Notes under the pieces: model-generated
The model's input: the letters and a program-made list of their open reading frames with translations, nothing else
Database searches by the model: none
What the model was told of the DNA's origin: nothing
DNA from: JALZMG01 sp963739975
GTDB taxonomy: Bacteria > Actinomycetota > Acidimicrobiia > Acidimicrobiales > Ilumatobacteraceae
Reading direction: 5' to 3'
Assembly: GCA_963739975.1 (NCBI GenBank)
Contig: CAVUCK010000005.1
Span: 534,912 to 598,911 of the forward strand
DNA: 64,000 nucleotides
Shown: positions 24,705 to 33,391 of the stretch, piece by piece
How positions within the stretch are numbered: position 1 is the first letter of the stretch
Layout of the letters: the number at the start of each line of letters is the position of its first letter
Program-made: the position numbers and the translations under genes

Positions 24705-27677
24705 CTACCGATCTCCTCGTGAAGCGTCGTCGCTGTGTTCGTCGAGCAGTCGCTCGATCTCGGATTGCACGAAGGCGACCGTGTTGGCATCGCTCATGGC
24801 GGCGCCCGTGCGCACGGCCGCGCTGAACTGCGCCGGTCCGAGCACTTGGCGGGCCTGATCCGCGTCGGCGGCCAGCTGCTGAGCGTCGGCGGGTTCGAAC
24901 GGGAGTGCTGCGGCGGCGCCCGCCCCGACCAAGGCTCCGTGGAGCACCGCCGCTGCGTGGTAGGTCCCGAGGTCGGTGAAGACGCCGAGCACGTGGCGCA
25001 GCGAGAGCCACTGGTTGGCCCAGTCGCCGCCTCGGTACCAGAGATCGACCACCTCGGCGAACCCTCGCAGCGCGTCTGCGAGCCGTCCCCGCTGCGCCAA
25101 CATCCAGTCCACCTCGGTCAACGCGAAGGCACGGATCCAGCGGTTGCCGGCCGTCTCACCGAGATCGGCGGCGAGGCGTAGCGCCCGCTCGGCCCGCTCG
25201 CTGTCGCTCGCCCGCAGCGCCATTCCTTGGGCGTACGCGGCTTGAGCTCGCGCCGTCGGCGACCCGCAGCGCTCCGCCGCGGCAACCGCTCGCTCGGCCA
25301 GCATCGCTCCACGCGGGGCGTCGCCGACGGACGTGGCGGCGACTGACGACATGTACAGCGCGTGCGTCTGGGCGGCCGGTCGACCGCTCGCCGCTGCCGC
25401 CTCCGCCATCCGCTCCATCCATCGCAGCGCGTCCTGCGTCGCCCCGCTGTAGAAGACGGCGTTGCCGAGGACCCGCTCGGCGAGGCCAGTCGACGGTTCT
25501 CCGAGCGAGTCGGCAACGGCGATCGAGCGGTGGGCGAATGCCTGCGCCGCATCGAGGTCGCCGCGCACCCACCGCCCGTAGGCGATGACACCGAGCACGA
25601 TCGGTGCCGAGGGTGAGCGCTCGAACCCGTCGAGTTGCGCCGTGGCCTCTCCCCAGCCGGCGATCTCGTAGCGCACACGCCGGAAGGAGTACTCGCGAAG
25701 TGCGGCCACCAACCGGGTGGCCACGGCGAGATCACCGGCAGCCACAGCGCCGGCGTGGGCGGCGCGGAAGTTGTCGAGGTCTCGGTCGATCCGGGCGACC
25801 CATCGTCCCTCGTCGGGGGTGTCGAGTCCAACGGCAGCCCGCTCGGCGACATCGGCGAACCACTGGCGATGGCGTTGCTCGGCGGCTGCCAGCGCGTCGG
25901 TCTGGCGGAGTCGTTCTCGGCCGAAGTCGCGCAGCGTCTCCAGCAGCCGATATCGCGGCTCGTCCGGGTCGACCACCTGGAGCATCGACTTGTCGACGAG
26001 GTCGATCACGACACCCGCTGGGTGCTCGGGGCCGTCGGAGATCGGACGGCACACGACCTCGGCGGCGTCGAGATCGAAGCTGCCGGCGAACGCCGCCAGG
26101 TCGGCGAACGCCTGCTGGTCGACAGGTGCGAGCAGCTCATACGACCATGCCACGAGCCGGTGGAGGTTGCGGTGCCGCGGGTCGGGGCTCGCCGGGTGGT
26201 CGGCGAGCACGGCGAAGCGCTGGTCGAGGCGGTCCGAGAGGGCTTCGGCTCCGATGGATCGCATCCTCGCCGCCGCCAGCTCGATCGCCAGTGGCAGGCC
26301 ATCGAGCTTCCGGCAGATCTCCGCGACCGCGGCCAGGTTGCGCTCGTCGAGCCGGAAGCCCGGGCGGGCCTCGGCGGCTCGGTCGGCGAACAGCTGCACC
26401 GCGGCCGAGGCCCGGGCCTCGTCACCGCCGGCGCCGGCCGCCGGCACGCTCAGCGGCGCGAGGACGTGGACGAGCTCGCCGGGCAGGCCCAGCGGCGCAC
26501 GACCGGTCGCCAGCACGGTCACTCTGGGGCAGTGACGGGTGAGGCGTTGGACGAGAGGAACGACAGCACCCAGGACGTGCTCGCAGTTGTCGAGCACGAG
26601 CAGCACCGCCCGGTCGTGGATGAACTCCTCGATCGTTCGCTCCAGGGTGAGGTGCTGGCGTTGCTCGACATCGAAGGCGCGAGCGACGAGCTGGACGGTG
26701 GCGTCCGGGTCGCGCAAGGACGCCAGCTCCACGACGACGACCTGGTCGAAGCCGTCGGCGCAGGCGTCAGCGACCGTCGTCGCCAGTCGAGTCTTGCCGA
26801 CACCTCCCGGTCCGGTGATGGTGACGACGGGACGTTGTTCGAGTTCCGCTCGCAGGACCGCGATGTCGCCGGAGCGACCGATGAGCTGGGTGGTGTCACG
26901 ACGCGCCAGCGGCACCGACGTGACCCGCGGCGGCTGATCGACCTGGTGGCGCAGCGACGGATCGTCGGCGAGGATCCGAGCCTCCAGGTCCTTGGCGGCC
27001 GGCGAGAGGCTCAAGCCCAGCTCGTTGCGCAGCATCGAGCGGAGGTCGGCGCACCGGCGCAACGCCTCGGCCTGTCGGCCGGTGCGGTAGAGGGCAAGCA
27101 TGAGCTGCCGCCAGAACCGTTCGCGGAGTGGATGGGCGGAGACGAGCGGCTCGAGCTCGGCCACCATCCGGGCGTCCTCGCCGCCGTCCATCCGGGCGTC
27201 GATGAGGTGCTCGGTCACGGTCAGGCGAAGCTCCTCGAGACGCAGCGCCTCGCCGCGCACGCCGGGAAGCTCGGCGAACTCGCCGAACGCGGTGCCGCGC
27301 CAGAGGCCGAGGGCGGCTTCGAGCGAGCGGGTGGGCTCGGGTCCCGTCGCCGCCTGGGCGAGTTCCTCGAACCGGGCCGCGTCCAGATCGACGAGGCTCA
27401 GGTCGATGGCGTAGCCAACGCCACCGGCGCGGACGATGGAGTCAGGCGCGAGCGCCCGCCGCAGCCGTGAGACGTGGCTCTGCAGGCTCGCCCGAGCAGA
27501 ATCCGGCAACCCATGCTCCCACAGCGCCTCACCCAATCGCTCGGCGCTCACCTCGTGGCCGCGGGCGGCGACGAGCACGGCCAAGAGTTGGCGGCGCTTC
27601 AGCCCATCGACGGTCAGGAGTGCGCCTCCGCGCCGCACCTCCACCGGACCGAGCACGTTGAGGGCGATGCCCGTCAC
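24705..27677 (-). CDS. AfsR/SARP-type transcriptional regulator with BTAD and NB-ARC ATPase domains
   Basis: 990 aa. Residues 1-95 are an OmpR-like winged helix (LNVLGPVEVRRGG, KRRQLLAVLVAARG, SLQSHVSRLRRAL..VGYAID). The BTAD tetratricopeptide domain runs to about 245. An NB-ARC ATPase follows with Walker A TGPGGVGKTRLA (near 290) and Walker B VLLVLDNCEHV, ATGRAPLGLPGE and PLAIELAAARM; the rest is TPR-like repeats. Such STAND proteins switch genes on when a ligand triggers ATP-dependent assembly. No secondary-metabolite cluster is near; targets could be the divergent tautomerase and cupin genes at 27.8 kb. Confidence 0.9.
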   Translation of the reverse strand: MTGIALNVLGPVEVRRGGALLTVDGLKRRQLLAVLVAARGHEVSAERLGEALWEHGLPDSARASLQSHVSRLRRALAPDSIVRAGGVGYAIDLSLVDLDAARFEELAQAATGPEPTRSLEAALGLWRGTAFGEFAELPGVRGEALRLEELRLTVTEHLIDARMDGGEDARMVAELEPLVSAHPLRERFWRQLMLALYRTGRQAEALRRCADLRSMLRNELGLSLSPAAKDLEARILADDPSLRHQVDQPPRVTSVPLARRDTTQLIGRSGDIAVLRAELEQRPVVTITGPGGVGKTRLATTVADACADGFDQVVVVELASLRDPDATVQLVARAFDVEQRQHLTLERTIEEFIHDRAVLLVLDNCEHVLGAVVPLVQRLTRHCPRVTVLATGRAPLGLPGELVHVLAPLSVPAAGAGGDEARASAAVQLFADRAAEARPGFRLDERNLAAVAEICRKLDGLPLAIELAAARMRSIGAEALSDRLDQRFAVLADHPASPDPRHRNLHRLVAWSYELLAPVDQQAFADLAAFAGSFDLDAAEVVCRPISDGPEHPAGVVIDLVDKSMLQVVDPDEPRYRLLETLRDFGRERLRQTDALAAAEQRHRQWFADVAERAAVGLDTPDEGRWVARIDRDLDNFRAAHAGAVAAGDLAVATRLVAALREYSFRRVRYEIAGWGEATAQLDGFERSPSAPIVLGVIAYGRWVRGDLDAAQAFAHRSIAVADSLGEPSTGLAERVLGNAVFYSGATQDALRWMERMAEAAAASGRPAAQTHALYMSSVAATSVGDAPRGAMLAERAVAAAERCGSPTARAQAAYAQGMALRASDSERAERALRLAADLGETAGNRWIRAFALTEVDWMLAQRGRLADALRGFAEVVDLWYRGGDWANQWLSLRHVLGVFTDLGTYHAAAVLHGALVGAGAAAALPFEPADAQQLAADADQARQVLGPAQFSAAVRTGAAMSDANTVAFVQSEIERLLDEHSDDASRGDR

Positions 27678-27827
27678 GACGTGATCACGTCACCATTGTC
27701 GTTCGGTCCCAACGCTCCCGCGTGACTCCCTTGTGGCGCAGTTGTCGGCCGCACCAAGCGAACGCCGGGTCGACGACAAGCGCGCTCCGTCACGATCGAC
27801 GACGACACCTACACAGGAGGAACCGTC

Positions 27828-28052
27828 ATGCCGTTCGTCAACGTAAAGCTGATCAAGGGCGTCTTCGACGCCGACCAGAAGCAAGCGATGATCGAGAAGC
27901 TCACCGACACCATGGTCGAGATCGAGGGCGAGTCCATGCGACCCGTCACCTGGGTCACGATCGAAGAGGTCGACAGCGGCGATTGGGGGATCGGCGGCAA
28001 AGCCCTCACCACCCAGGACGTGCGCGACCTGCAGCACGCGGACGCCGGCTGA
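27828..28052 (+). CDS. 4-oxalocrotonate tautomerase-like protein
   Basis: 74 aa. After the initiator Met comes Pro (PFVNVKLIKGVFDADQKQAM), the catalytic N-terminal proline of the tautomerase superfamily, then LTDTMVEIEG and VTWVTIEEVDSGDWGIGGK. Moves a proton between keto and enol forms of an unknown substrate. AGGAGG at 27815-27820 stands seven bases before the ATG, a strong ribosome-binding site. Six bases separate it from the cupin gene, so they form an operon, divergent from the AfsR-like regulator. Confidence 0.88.
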   Translation: MPFVNVKLIKGVFDADQKQAMIEKLTDTMVEIEGESMRPVTWVTIEEVDSGDWGIGGKALTTQDVRDLQHADAG

Positions 28053-28058
28053 GCCGCC

Positions 28059-28595
28059 ATGCGACACCCGCTGAACGCAGCGGCGGCCGGCGTTGCCGCC
28101 CTCGTCATCACCGCCGGGGCTGCGGTCCCGCTCGGTGCCGCCGGCGGCGAGCCGCCGCCGCCCATCCTCGTCGAACCGCTGACCCCGCGTGGACAGTTCA
28201 CCGACGACGTGAGCCTGCAGCTCAGGGTCAAGCCAGAAGGAAGGGGCACCGGCGTGATCAACGTCCACCAACCGTCGCGCACGGTCGTCGCAAAGATCAC
28301 GGTGCAACCCGGCGCCCAGTTCCCGTGGCACACCCACCCGGGACCGGTCATCGCCAACGTCACCGCCGGCGAGCTGACCTACGTCTACGCCGACGACTGC
28401 GTGCACCGCCCCTACCCGTCCGGGACCGTGTTCGTCGATCCAGGCCAGGGCAACGTGCACACGGCCTACAACTCGAGCGACGACGTCGCCGTCGTGATGG
28501 CGACGTTCTTCGAGGCGCCGGCCCAAGGACCCCTGACCATCCCCGTCGACGCCCCAGCCGACTGCGTGGTCGGGACGACGACCCACGACCACTGA
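28059..28595 (+). CDS. Exported cupin-domain protein, copy 1
   Basis: 178 aa. An N-terminal signal-type segment (NAAAAGVAALVITAGAAVPL) precedes one cupin domain: KITVQPGAQFPWHTHPGPVI (metal ligands H-x-H), GELTYVYADDCV and FVDPGQGNVHTAYNSS with the later histidine. A closely related gene lies in the island at 46762 (shared core includes VVAKITVQPGAQFPWHTHPG). The pair of cysteines (DDCV and PADCVV) could form a disulfide outside the cell. Function unknown; a small-molecule binding or stress role is a guess. Confidence 0.8.
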   Translation: MRHPLNAAAAGVAALVITAGAAVPLGAAGGEPPPPILVEPLTPRGQFTDDVSLQLRVKPEGRGTGVINVHQPSRTVVAKITVQPGAQFPWHTHPGPVIANVTAGELTYVYADDCVHRPYPSGTVFVDPGQGNVHTAYNSSDDVAVVMATFFEAPAQGPLTIPVDAPADCVVGTTTHDH

Positions 28596-28613
28596 ACGCC
28601 CGTCGACCGTGCG

Positions 28614-28662
28614 CGCACGGCAGGAGCCCGGAACCCGCCCGGGGTCGCACGCCTGCCGTGCG
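28614..28662. terminator. Bidirectional stem-loop
   Basis: CGCACGGCAGG (28614-28624) and CCTGCCGTGCG (28652-28662) are exact reverse complements, with a long GC-rich loop, between the convergent cupin and PPOX genes. Confidence 0.6.
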
Positions 28663-28667
28663 TCAGG

Positions 28668-29075
28668 TCACCAGGCCCTGGTGCGTGTCGGAGCGATGCG
28701 GATGGTCGTCGGATAGTCCGCAGTGAGCTGTTCCGGGGTGGTTTGCAGGGCCGTACGGATCGCTTCGTCGTACTTGGCGAGATAGGCGTCCAGGAGTTCG
28801 GGTGGTTCGGCTTCCAGCGAGGCGGTGCCTTCGATCGTGATGATGTTGCCGCCGTGACCGTCGTCGGCGAGGTGGAACGCCACCCGGGGGTTCGCCTCGA
28901 TGTTGCGGACCTTGCCGGCTTGCGCTTGGCTGCGCAGCCACAGCGACGCTCCATCCCAGATGAACCAGACCGGCGACGACTGGGGTTGGCCGTCTGCTCC
29001 GGCCGTGGTCAGCCAGGCAACATCCTCGCCCGTCAACCGTTGGGCAGGTCCATCCTGTTGCAGTACGTCGCTCAT
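28668..29075 (-). CDS. PPOX-class F420- or flavin-dependent oxidoreductase
   Basis: 135 aa, split beta-barrel. LTGEDVAWLTTAGADGQPQS, SPVWFIWDGASLWLRSQAQA, KVRNIEANPRVAFHLADDGH and GNIITIEGTASLE match the pyridoxamine-5'-phosphate-oxidase-like proteins that bind FMN or F420. The KVRNI.ANPRVAFH block is close to the Rv3369-type F420 enzymes. ATG at 29075 follows GAGGAGGACCG, which fixes the start. Convergent with the cupin gene. Confidence 0.82.
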   Translation of the reverse strand: MSDVLQQDGPAQRLTGEDVAWLTTAGADGQPQSSPVWFIWDGASLWLRSQAQAGKVRNIEANPRVAFHLADDGHGGNIITIEGTASLEAEPPELLDAYLAKYDEAIRTALQTTPEQLTADYPTTIRIAPTRTRAW

Positions 29076-29163
29076 CGGTCCTCCTCGCGGCTGGTCCAAC
29101 GGCCAAGGGTACGGGCGTTGCCAAGGGTGGCGGCAACGACCCGGATGGCGCGACATTGATCTG

Positions 29164-30234
29164 ATGACGGGGACGTGGCCGGATCGACGGCTCCTTCAAC
29201 TGTTCGGCATCGAGGTTCCGATCGTGCAGGCGCCGATGGCCGGGGCGCAGGGCGCGGCGCTGGCCAGCGCCGTCAGCGAGGCCGGCGGCCTCGGGTCGCT
29301 GCCATGCTCGCTGCTCGACGCCGTGGCGATGCGCGCCGAGCTGGCGGCCTTCCGGGCGGCCTCCTCCCGGCCGGTCAACGTCAACTTCTTCTGTCACGAC
29401 GAACACCCCGTCGACGGCGGGGCCGAGGCGGCGTGGCGCGACAGGTTGGCGCCGTACTACGCCGAGCTCGGCCTCGGCGACGCGGCGCCGTACGACGTGG
29501 CCATCGTCCCGTTCGACGACGCCCGCTGCGAGGTCGTCGAGGAACTCCGTCCGGAGGTCGTCAGCTTCCACTTCGGGCTGCCGGCCGACGATCTCCTCGA
29601 CCGGGTGCGGACCAGCGGGGCCAGGGTGATCGCCTCAGCGACGACGGTGCCCGAGGCAGAGTGGCTGGCCGACCGCGGCTGCGACGCGATCATCGCCCAG
29701 GGCGCCGAGGCGGGTGGGCACCGGGGCATGTTCCTGAGCGCCGATGTCGAAGCGCAGGTCGGGACGATGGCGCTGGTCCCGCAGGTGGTCGACGCCGTCG
29801 ACGTGCCCGTGATCGCCGCCGGCGGCATCGCCGACGGACGGGGGATCGCGGCTGCGTTCATGCTCGGTGCCAGCGGGGTCCAGATCGGCACCGGCTACCT
29901 GCTGTGTCCCGAAGCCACGATCAGTGAGCTGCACCGGGCTGCGCTGCGCAGCGCGGCGGCGCGGGACACGGCCCTGACCAACGTCTTCACCGGTCGCCCG
30001 GCGCGCAGCATCGTGAACCGGCTGATGCGCGAGACCGGTCCGCTGTCGGCGGCGGCGCCCCCCTTTCCGCGTGCGACCGGCGCGGTGGTCCCGCTCCGGC
30101 TGGCTGCCGAGCCCGACGGCGACACCGCGTTCACGGCGCTGTGGTCGGGCCAGGCTGCGGCCCTCGCCCTGGATCACCCAGCCGGCGAGCTCACTCGCCT
30201 GCTGGCGGCGGCGACGCTGGAACGCCTGACCTGA
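29164..30234 (+). CDS. Nitronate monooxygenase (2-nitropropane dioxygenase family)
   Basis: 356 aa, FMN TIM barrel. VPIVQAPMAGAQGAALASAV at the N-terminus, FGLPADDLLDRV, AIIAQGAEAGGHRGMF (the conserved G-x-E-A-G-G-H with the active-site His), VIAAGGIADGRGIAAAFMLG and ASGVQIGTGYLLCPEA are all present. Oxidises alkyl nitronates, protecting from propionate-3-nitronate type toxins. ATG at 29164 precedes the conserved region by 11 residues. Confidence 0.9.
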   Translation: MTGTWPDRRLLQLFGIEVPIVQAPMAGAQGAALASAVSEAGGLGSLPCSLLDAVAMRAELAAFRAASSRPVNVNFFCHDEHPVDGGAEAAWRDRLAPYYAELGLGDAAPYDVAIVPFDDARCEVVEELRPEVVSFHFGLPADDLLDRVRTSGARVIASATTVPEAEWLADRGCDAIIAQGAEAGGHRGMFLSADVEAQVGTMALVPQVVDAVDVPVIAAGGIADGRGIAAAFMLGASGVQIGTGYLLCPEATISELHRAALRSAAARDTALTNVFTGRPARSIVNRLMRETGPLSAAAPPFPRATGAVVPLRLAAEPDGDTAFTALWSGQAAALALDHPAGELTRLLAAATLERLT

Positions 30235-30333
30235 TCGAGGGCGAAGCGGCCCGGGCGCCGGCGACGGCACGGTCGAGCCGGACGATCGCAATCACCTCGT
30301 CGGCCGACTCGCCCGCGGCCGATGATTGCAGCC

Positions 30334-30915
30334 ATGGCCACGACACGACGAGCGGACATGTTCACCGCGGACGGCAAACCGTCCGACGACGACCCGCGTG
30401 AGCACGGACCGAGGATGGGGGACGAGCGCACCACCCTGGTCGAGGCCCTGCGCTGTCAACGCCTCACGTTGGAGCTGAAGTGCTCAGGTCTTGACGCCGA
30501 GGCGATGGCGCGCCGTTCTGTCGAGCCGTCCACGATGTCGCTCTTGGGGCTCGTGCGTCACCTGGCCGAGGGGGAGCGCGCCACGTTCCGGGTGATGATG
30601 GCCGGACAGGACGCGCCCCGGCTGTTCTGCTCAGACGCCGACCGCGACGGTGACTTCGATGGCGCCGTGCCCGATCCTCAGGTGGTCGCCGAGGCGTGGG
30701 AAGCCTGGCGAGCGGAAGTCGACTTCGCGACCCGGTTCGTGGCGGAGGCGCCAAGCCTCGACATCACCGGTGACGACCCGTTGAACCAGCATGGCAGCGG
30801 TGGAGGGTCCATGACGCTGCGCGAGGTGCTGGTCGGGACGATCGAGGAGTACGCCCGCCACATGGGTCACGCCGACCTGCTGCGCGAGCAGATCGACGGG
30901 CGCATCGGCCAATGA
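30334..30915 (+). CDS. DinB-like protein (DUF664 type)
   Basis: 193 aa, four-helix DinB/YfiT-like fold: ALRCQRLTLELKCSGLDAEA, SLLGLVRHLAEGERATFR, AEAWEAWRAEVDFATRFV and the late EEYARHMGHADLLREQIDG with the metal-binding histidine pair (H-L..H-x-x-H). Such proteins act as thiol-dependent S-transferases (mycothiol or bacillithiol) or metal hydrolases. ATG at 30334 was chosen because the ATTRRADMFTADGKP stretch looks conserved; an ATG at 30322 is possible. Confidence 0.78.
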   Translation: MATTRRADMFTADGKPSDDDPREHGPRMGDERTTLVEALRCQRLTLELKCSGLDAEAMARRSVEPSTMSLLGLVRHLAEGERATFRVMMAGQDAPRLFCSDADRDGDFDGAVPDPQVVAEAWEAWRAEVDFATRFVAEAPSLDITGDDPLNQHGSGGGSMTLREVLVGTIEEYARHMGHADLLREQIDGRIGQ

Positions 30916-30976
30916 CCCACCCAACCAGGGAATCGACGCGGTCGGCGCGACGCCACCCGGTCCTCCGAGGCGGGCG

Positions 30977-31592
30977 GTGATCGAAGCCGGATTGTGGGGG
31001 GTTCGAGCTGATCGACGAGGCGGTCGCGACGTCGGATCGCCTGCGCAGCACGTTCTTCGGCTTCTTCGCCGGGGCCATCGTCTTCACGATCGGCGACATC
31101 GCGATCAGCCGGCTCGGCTACGCCGATCGCAAGGACATCGCCGGCACGCCGAAGGATGCGAGCGGCCTGACGATCGCGCTCGGCGCACTGCTCGACGGCA
31201 TCCCGGAATCGGCCGTCCTCGGTCTGACGCTGCTGGAGACGGGCGAGGTCGGCGTGGCGCTGTTGGTCGCCGTGTTCGTCTCCAACGTTCCGGAGGCGAT
31301 CGCTGCGACGGTCGGGCTGCGCAACAGTGGGTGGTCGACGGCGAAGGTGTATGGGATGTGGTCGGCGATCGCGCTGGGCTCAGCGCTGGCCGCCGGGGCC
31401 GGTTTCCAGTTGCTCGACGGTGCCTCGCCCGACACGATCGCCTTCATCTTGGCGTTCGCCGGCGGTGCCATCCTGACGATGCTGGCGACCTCGATGATCC
31501 CGGAGGCCTACGAGCACGCCGGCCGCTCCGCCGGATTGCTGACGGTGGCCGGATTTGCGGTGGCGTTCGGCATCAACTGGCTGGAGAGCTGA
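30977..31592 (+). pseudogene. Decayed ZIP-family metal transporter
   Basis: The GTG at 30977 opens with IEAGLWG, a normal ZIP N-terminus, then a run of six G (30995-31000) puts the frame out. In the next frame the protein continues FELIDEAVATSDRLRSTFFG, ALGALLDGIPESAVLGLTLL (the metal-site H-S/D-G-x-P-E block), VFVSNVPEAIAATVGL and the last spans to the stop at 31592. About 40 residues that usually follow the first span are missing, so a deletion as well as a frameshift is likely. The part from 31254 could still be translated but would lack the metal site. Confidence 0.65.
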
Positions 31593-32240
31593 CAGCGGTC
31601 TGGCAAACGACGCGCTGGAGTTCGAGAACCCGTACGTCAAGGTTGTGCGGAGGGGTGGGTGCTCCAGGACGCGGGGCCGGTACTCGACGAGCTGGATGCG
31701 GCCGTCGAAGGTGCGGTGGTCGATCATCTCGAGGGCGACGTCCGGGTAGCCGTCGTAGATGCGTTCTGCGCCGGTGGCGCCGGTGATCACCGGGAACATC
31801 ACGACCCGGAAGCGATCAACGAGTCCGGCTCGCAGCAGCGACCGACACAGGCTGATGCTGCCGATCGTGCTGATGGGGCCCGAGCCGCCGTCCTTCATCG
31901 CCCGGATCGCTTCGACCGCGTCATCGCGCACGAGCGTGGAGTTGGCCCATGTGAGCGGCTCCGCGAGGGAGGTGGAGAACACCACCTTCGACGCTCGCGT
32001 GAGTTCGTCGACGGACGCCTCCTCGTCGGCGGTGAACTCGTCCGTTCCTGCTGGGGTCTCGCCGGCAGCGAAGCCCGACATCAGCCGGTACGTGTTCGCT
32101 CCCATCACGTACGTGACCTCCGGTTGTTCACCCAACCAGGCGAGGTACTCGGGCCCCTCGAGACCCCAGAAGCCGGGCCAGCCCTCCCCGGACGCGTAGC
32201 CGTCGAGGGAGGTGATGAAGTCGACGAGTAGTTCAGGCAT
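31380..32240 (-). CDS. DHFR/RibD C-terminal-fold reductase with extended tail
   Basis: 286 aa as open. The first about 195 residues match the YwjB/YyaP-like dihydrofolate-reductase family: PELLVDFITSLDGYASGEGW, TYVMGANTYRLMSGFA, KVVFSTSLAEPLTWANSTLV and SISLCRSLLRAGLVDRFRVV, ending VEYRPRVLEHPP. The frame then stays open about 85 more codons, antisense to the ZIP remnant, with a low-quality Gln/Arg-rich tail (VDAERHRKSGHRQQ). Family proteins end near 190, so the normal stop appears lost. NADPH-dependent reductase of unknown substrate. ATG at 32240. Confidence 0.8.
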   Translation of the reverse strand: MPELLVDFITSLDGYASGEGWPGFWGLEGPEYLAWLGEQPEVTYVMGANTYRLMSGFAAGETPAGTDEFTADEEASVDELTRASKVVFSTSLAEPLTWANSTLVRDDAVEAIRAMKDGGSGPISTIGSISLCRSLLRAGLVDRFRVVMFPVITGATGAERIYDGYPDVALEMIDHRTFDGRIQLVEYRPRVLEHPPLRTTLTYGFSNSSASFARPLSALQPVDAERHRKSGHRQQSGGAAGVLVGLRDHRGRQHRQDGTAGERQDEGDRVGRGTVEQLETGPGGQR

Positions 32241-32421
32241 GGTCGTGTCCTTGTCTCGTGTCGGGTCGCCGCTCGTGCCTTCGCTATCACGGCGACAGTG
32301 GTTGGACGGGCGGCGAGTCGAGAACTCATCGCTCGCGACGACTGCTCCGGTCCGGTGGGCGGTCGTGTCCCACCGCCCACGACCAGCGCCGAGTCCACCG
32401 ACACGCCGCGCTCGCATCCAA

Positions 32422-32494
32422 CTGGGCGCGGAGGTTCTCAATCGCCCTTCCGGGCGCGCAGGTTCTCGAAAGCGAGAACCTCCGCGCCCAGATG
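32422..32494. repeat. Interspersed hairpin repeat, copy 2
   Basis: Boxes at 32422 and 32450 in one direction and 32474-32494 in the other. The first box is identical to that of copy 1 over 18 bases (CTGGGCGCGGAGGTTCTC) and the linker AATCGCCCTT is also the same. It lies upstream of the DHFR-like gene. Confidence 0.9.
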
Positions 32495-33067
32495 GTGATG
32501 GCCGGCCGCGTCCCGGATCGCAGGCTGGCCGGCGCCGTGCCTTGGTCGACACTGCCGGCGTGGGTTGGCGCACTGAGGGGCCGGCGCAACGAGTCCTTCG
32601 ACGTCGTCGCGGGTTCATGGACGTTCGTGGAATCGTGCCGTCGGTGGTGTCCCCAGGCGCAGCCCGGCAGGCCGATCCTCGTCCGGGACGCCGCCCACAG
32701 CTGCGTCGCCGGCGCAGCACAGCGCCCCCGCGCCGCATCGGGCTAGGTGAGCGGGTCGGTCGTTCAACCGTCCAGCTCTGCGACGGAGGACAGCACCCGG
32801 AAGCGGGTGGACGCTGCGCTCCGCTCCGCCGCGGATCGACACTTCGGCGAGCGCGTGCGTTCTCACGGGCGCCGCATCGCCAGCGCTTCCAGCGAGCGAT
32901 GCGCTGAGGACCTGTCGAGCTCTCGACGTCCGTGGTGAACCGCGGGGCGCCGGTGTCCGGCACCGACGACCGATTCAGAAGGTCACGTACGGTCACACGG
33001 GCCGGTGAGCCCGAGTACGTCAGATCCTCTCTGGATCCGAAGACGCAGAATGAGCTGGGGCTTCCTC
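32495..33067. other. Non-coding stretch before the island junction
   Basis: No convincing gene in 573 bases on either strand; the open frames show no conserved motif and have arginine-rich shadow composition. It is the last chromosomal DNA before the tRNA-Gly fragment. Confidence 0.5.
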
Positions 33068-33108
33068 TGGAGCGGGTGACGGGAATCGAACCCGCACCAC
33101 CAGCTTGG
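33068..33108 (-). other. tRNA-Gly(TCC) 3' half, probable att site
   Basis: On the minus strand 33108 to 33068 reads the anticodon loop CTTCCAA with TCC, stem strand GCTGG, a T arm (GCGGG-TTCGATT-CCCGT), the acceptor strand CACCCGC, discriminator T and an encoded CCA. The 5' half (D arm, matching acceptor strand) is absent; identity ends at the anticodon loop. This is the piece that a tRNA-targeting integrase duplicates. Confidence 0.85.
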
Positions 33109-33180
33109 AAGGAAGCCTTGCGTCCGACGGCTGACCAGCGGCGCCGCCAAAAGAGCCTGCTCAGCGGCGAGATTCGTTGA

Positions 33181-33239
33181 CCGCCAGTGACCTCGCGTGA
33201 CCGCCATTGACCGCAAAATAGTGGCACGATAGTGGCACG
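33181..33239. promoter_or_regulatory. Repeats next to att, candidate integrase arm sites
   Basis: ATAGTGGCACG occurs twice in tandem (33218-33228, 33229-33239), preceded by TGACCGCC-type repeats (33178, 33198 and 33207 region). The 11-mer occurs once more, at 63936-63946. Such repeats near attP are bound by the integrase N-terminal domain. Confidence 0.5.
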
Positions 33240-33391
33240 TCGGCTGACCACCAGCCGAAACGACCGCCGGCCGGTGCGGAGGGAGGGACGAATGGCTCGA
33301 CGAGCGACAGCGACGCCAGAAGGGTAGCGGCGCGCTGCGCAAGCTGCCGTCCGGGCGCTGGCAGGCCCGAGTCGCCGGCGATGACGGCTCG

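Noticed and set aside
32212..32907. 231-codon open frame on the plus strand
   Set aside because: It crosses the hairpin repeat and is antisense to the DHFR start; arginine-rich with no conserved pattern.
33068..33108. Complete tRNA-Gly gene
   Set aside because: No D arm and no matching 5' acceptor strand; only the 3' half is present.
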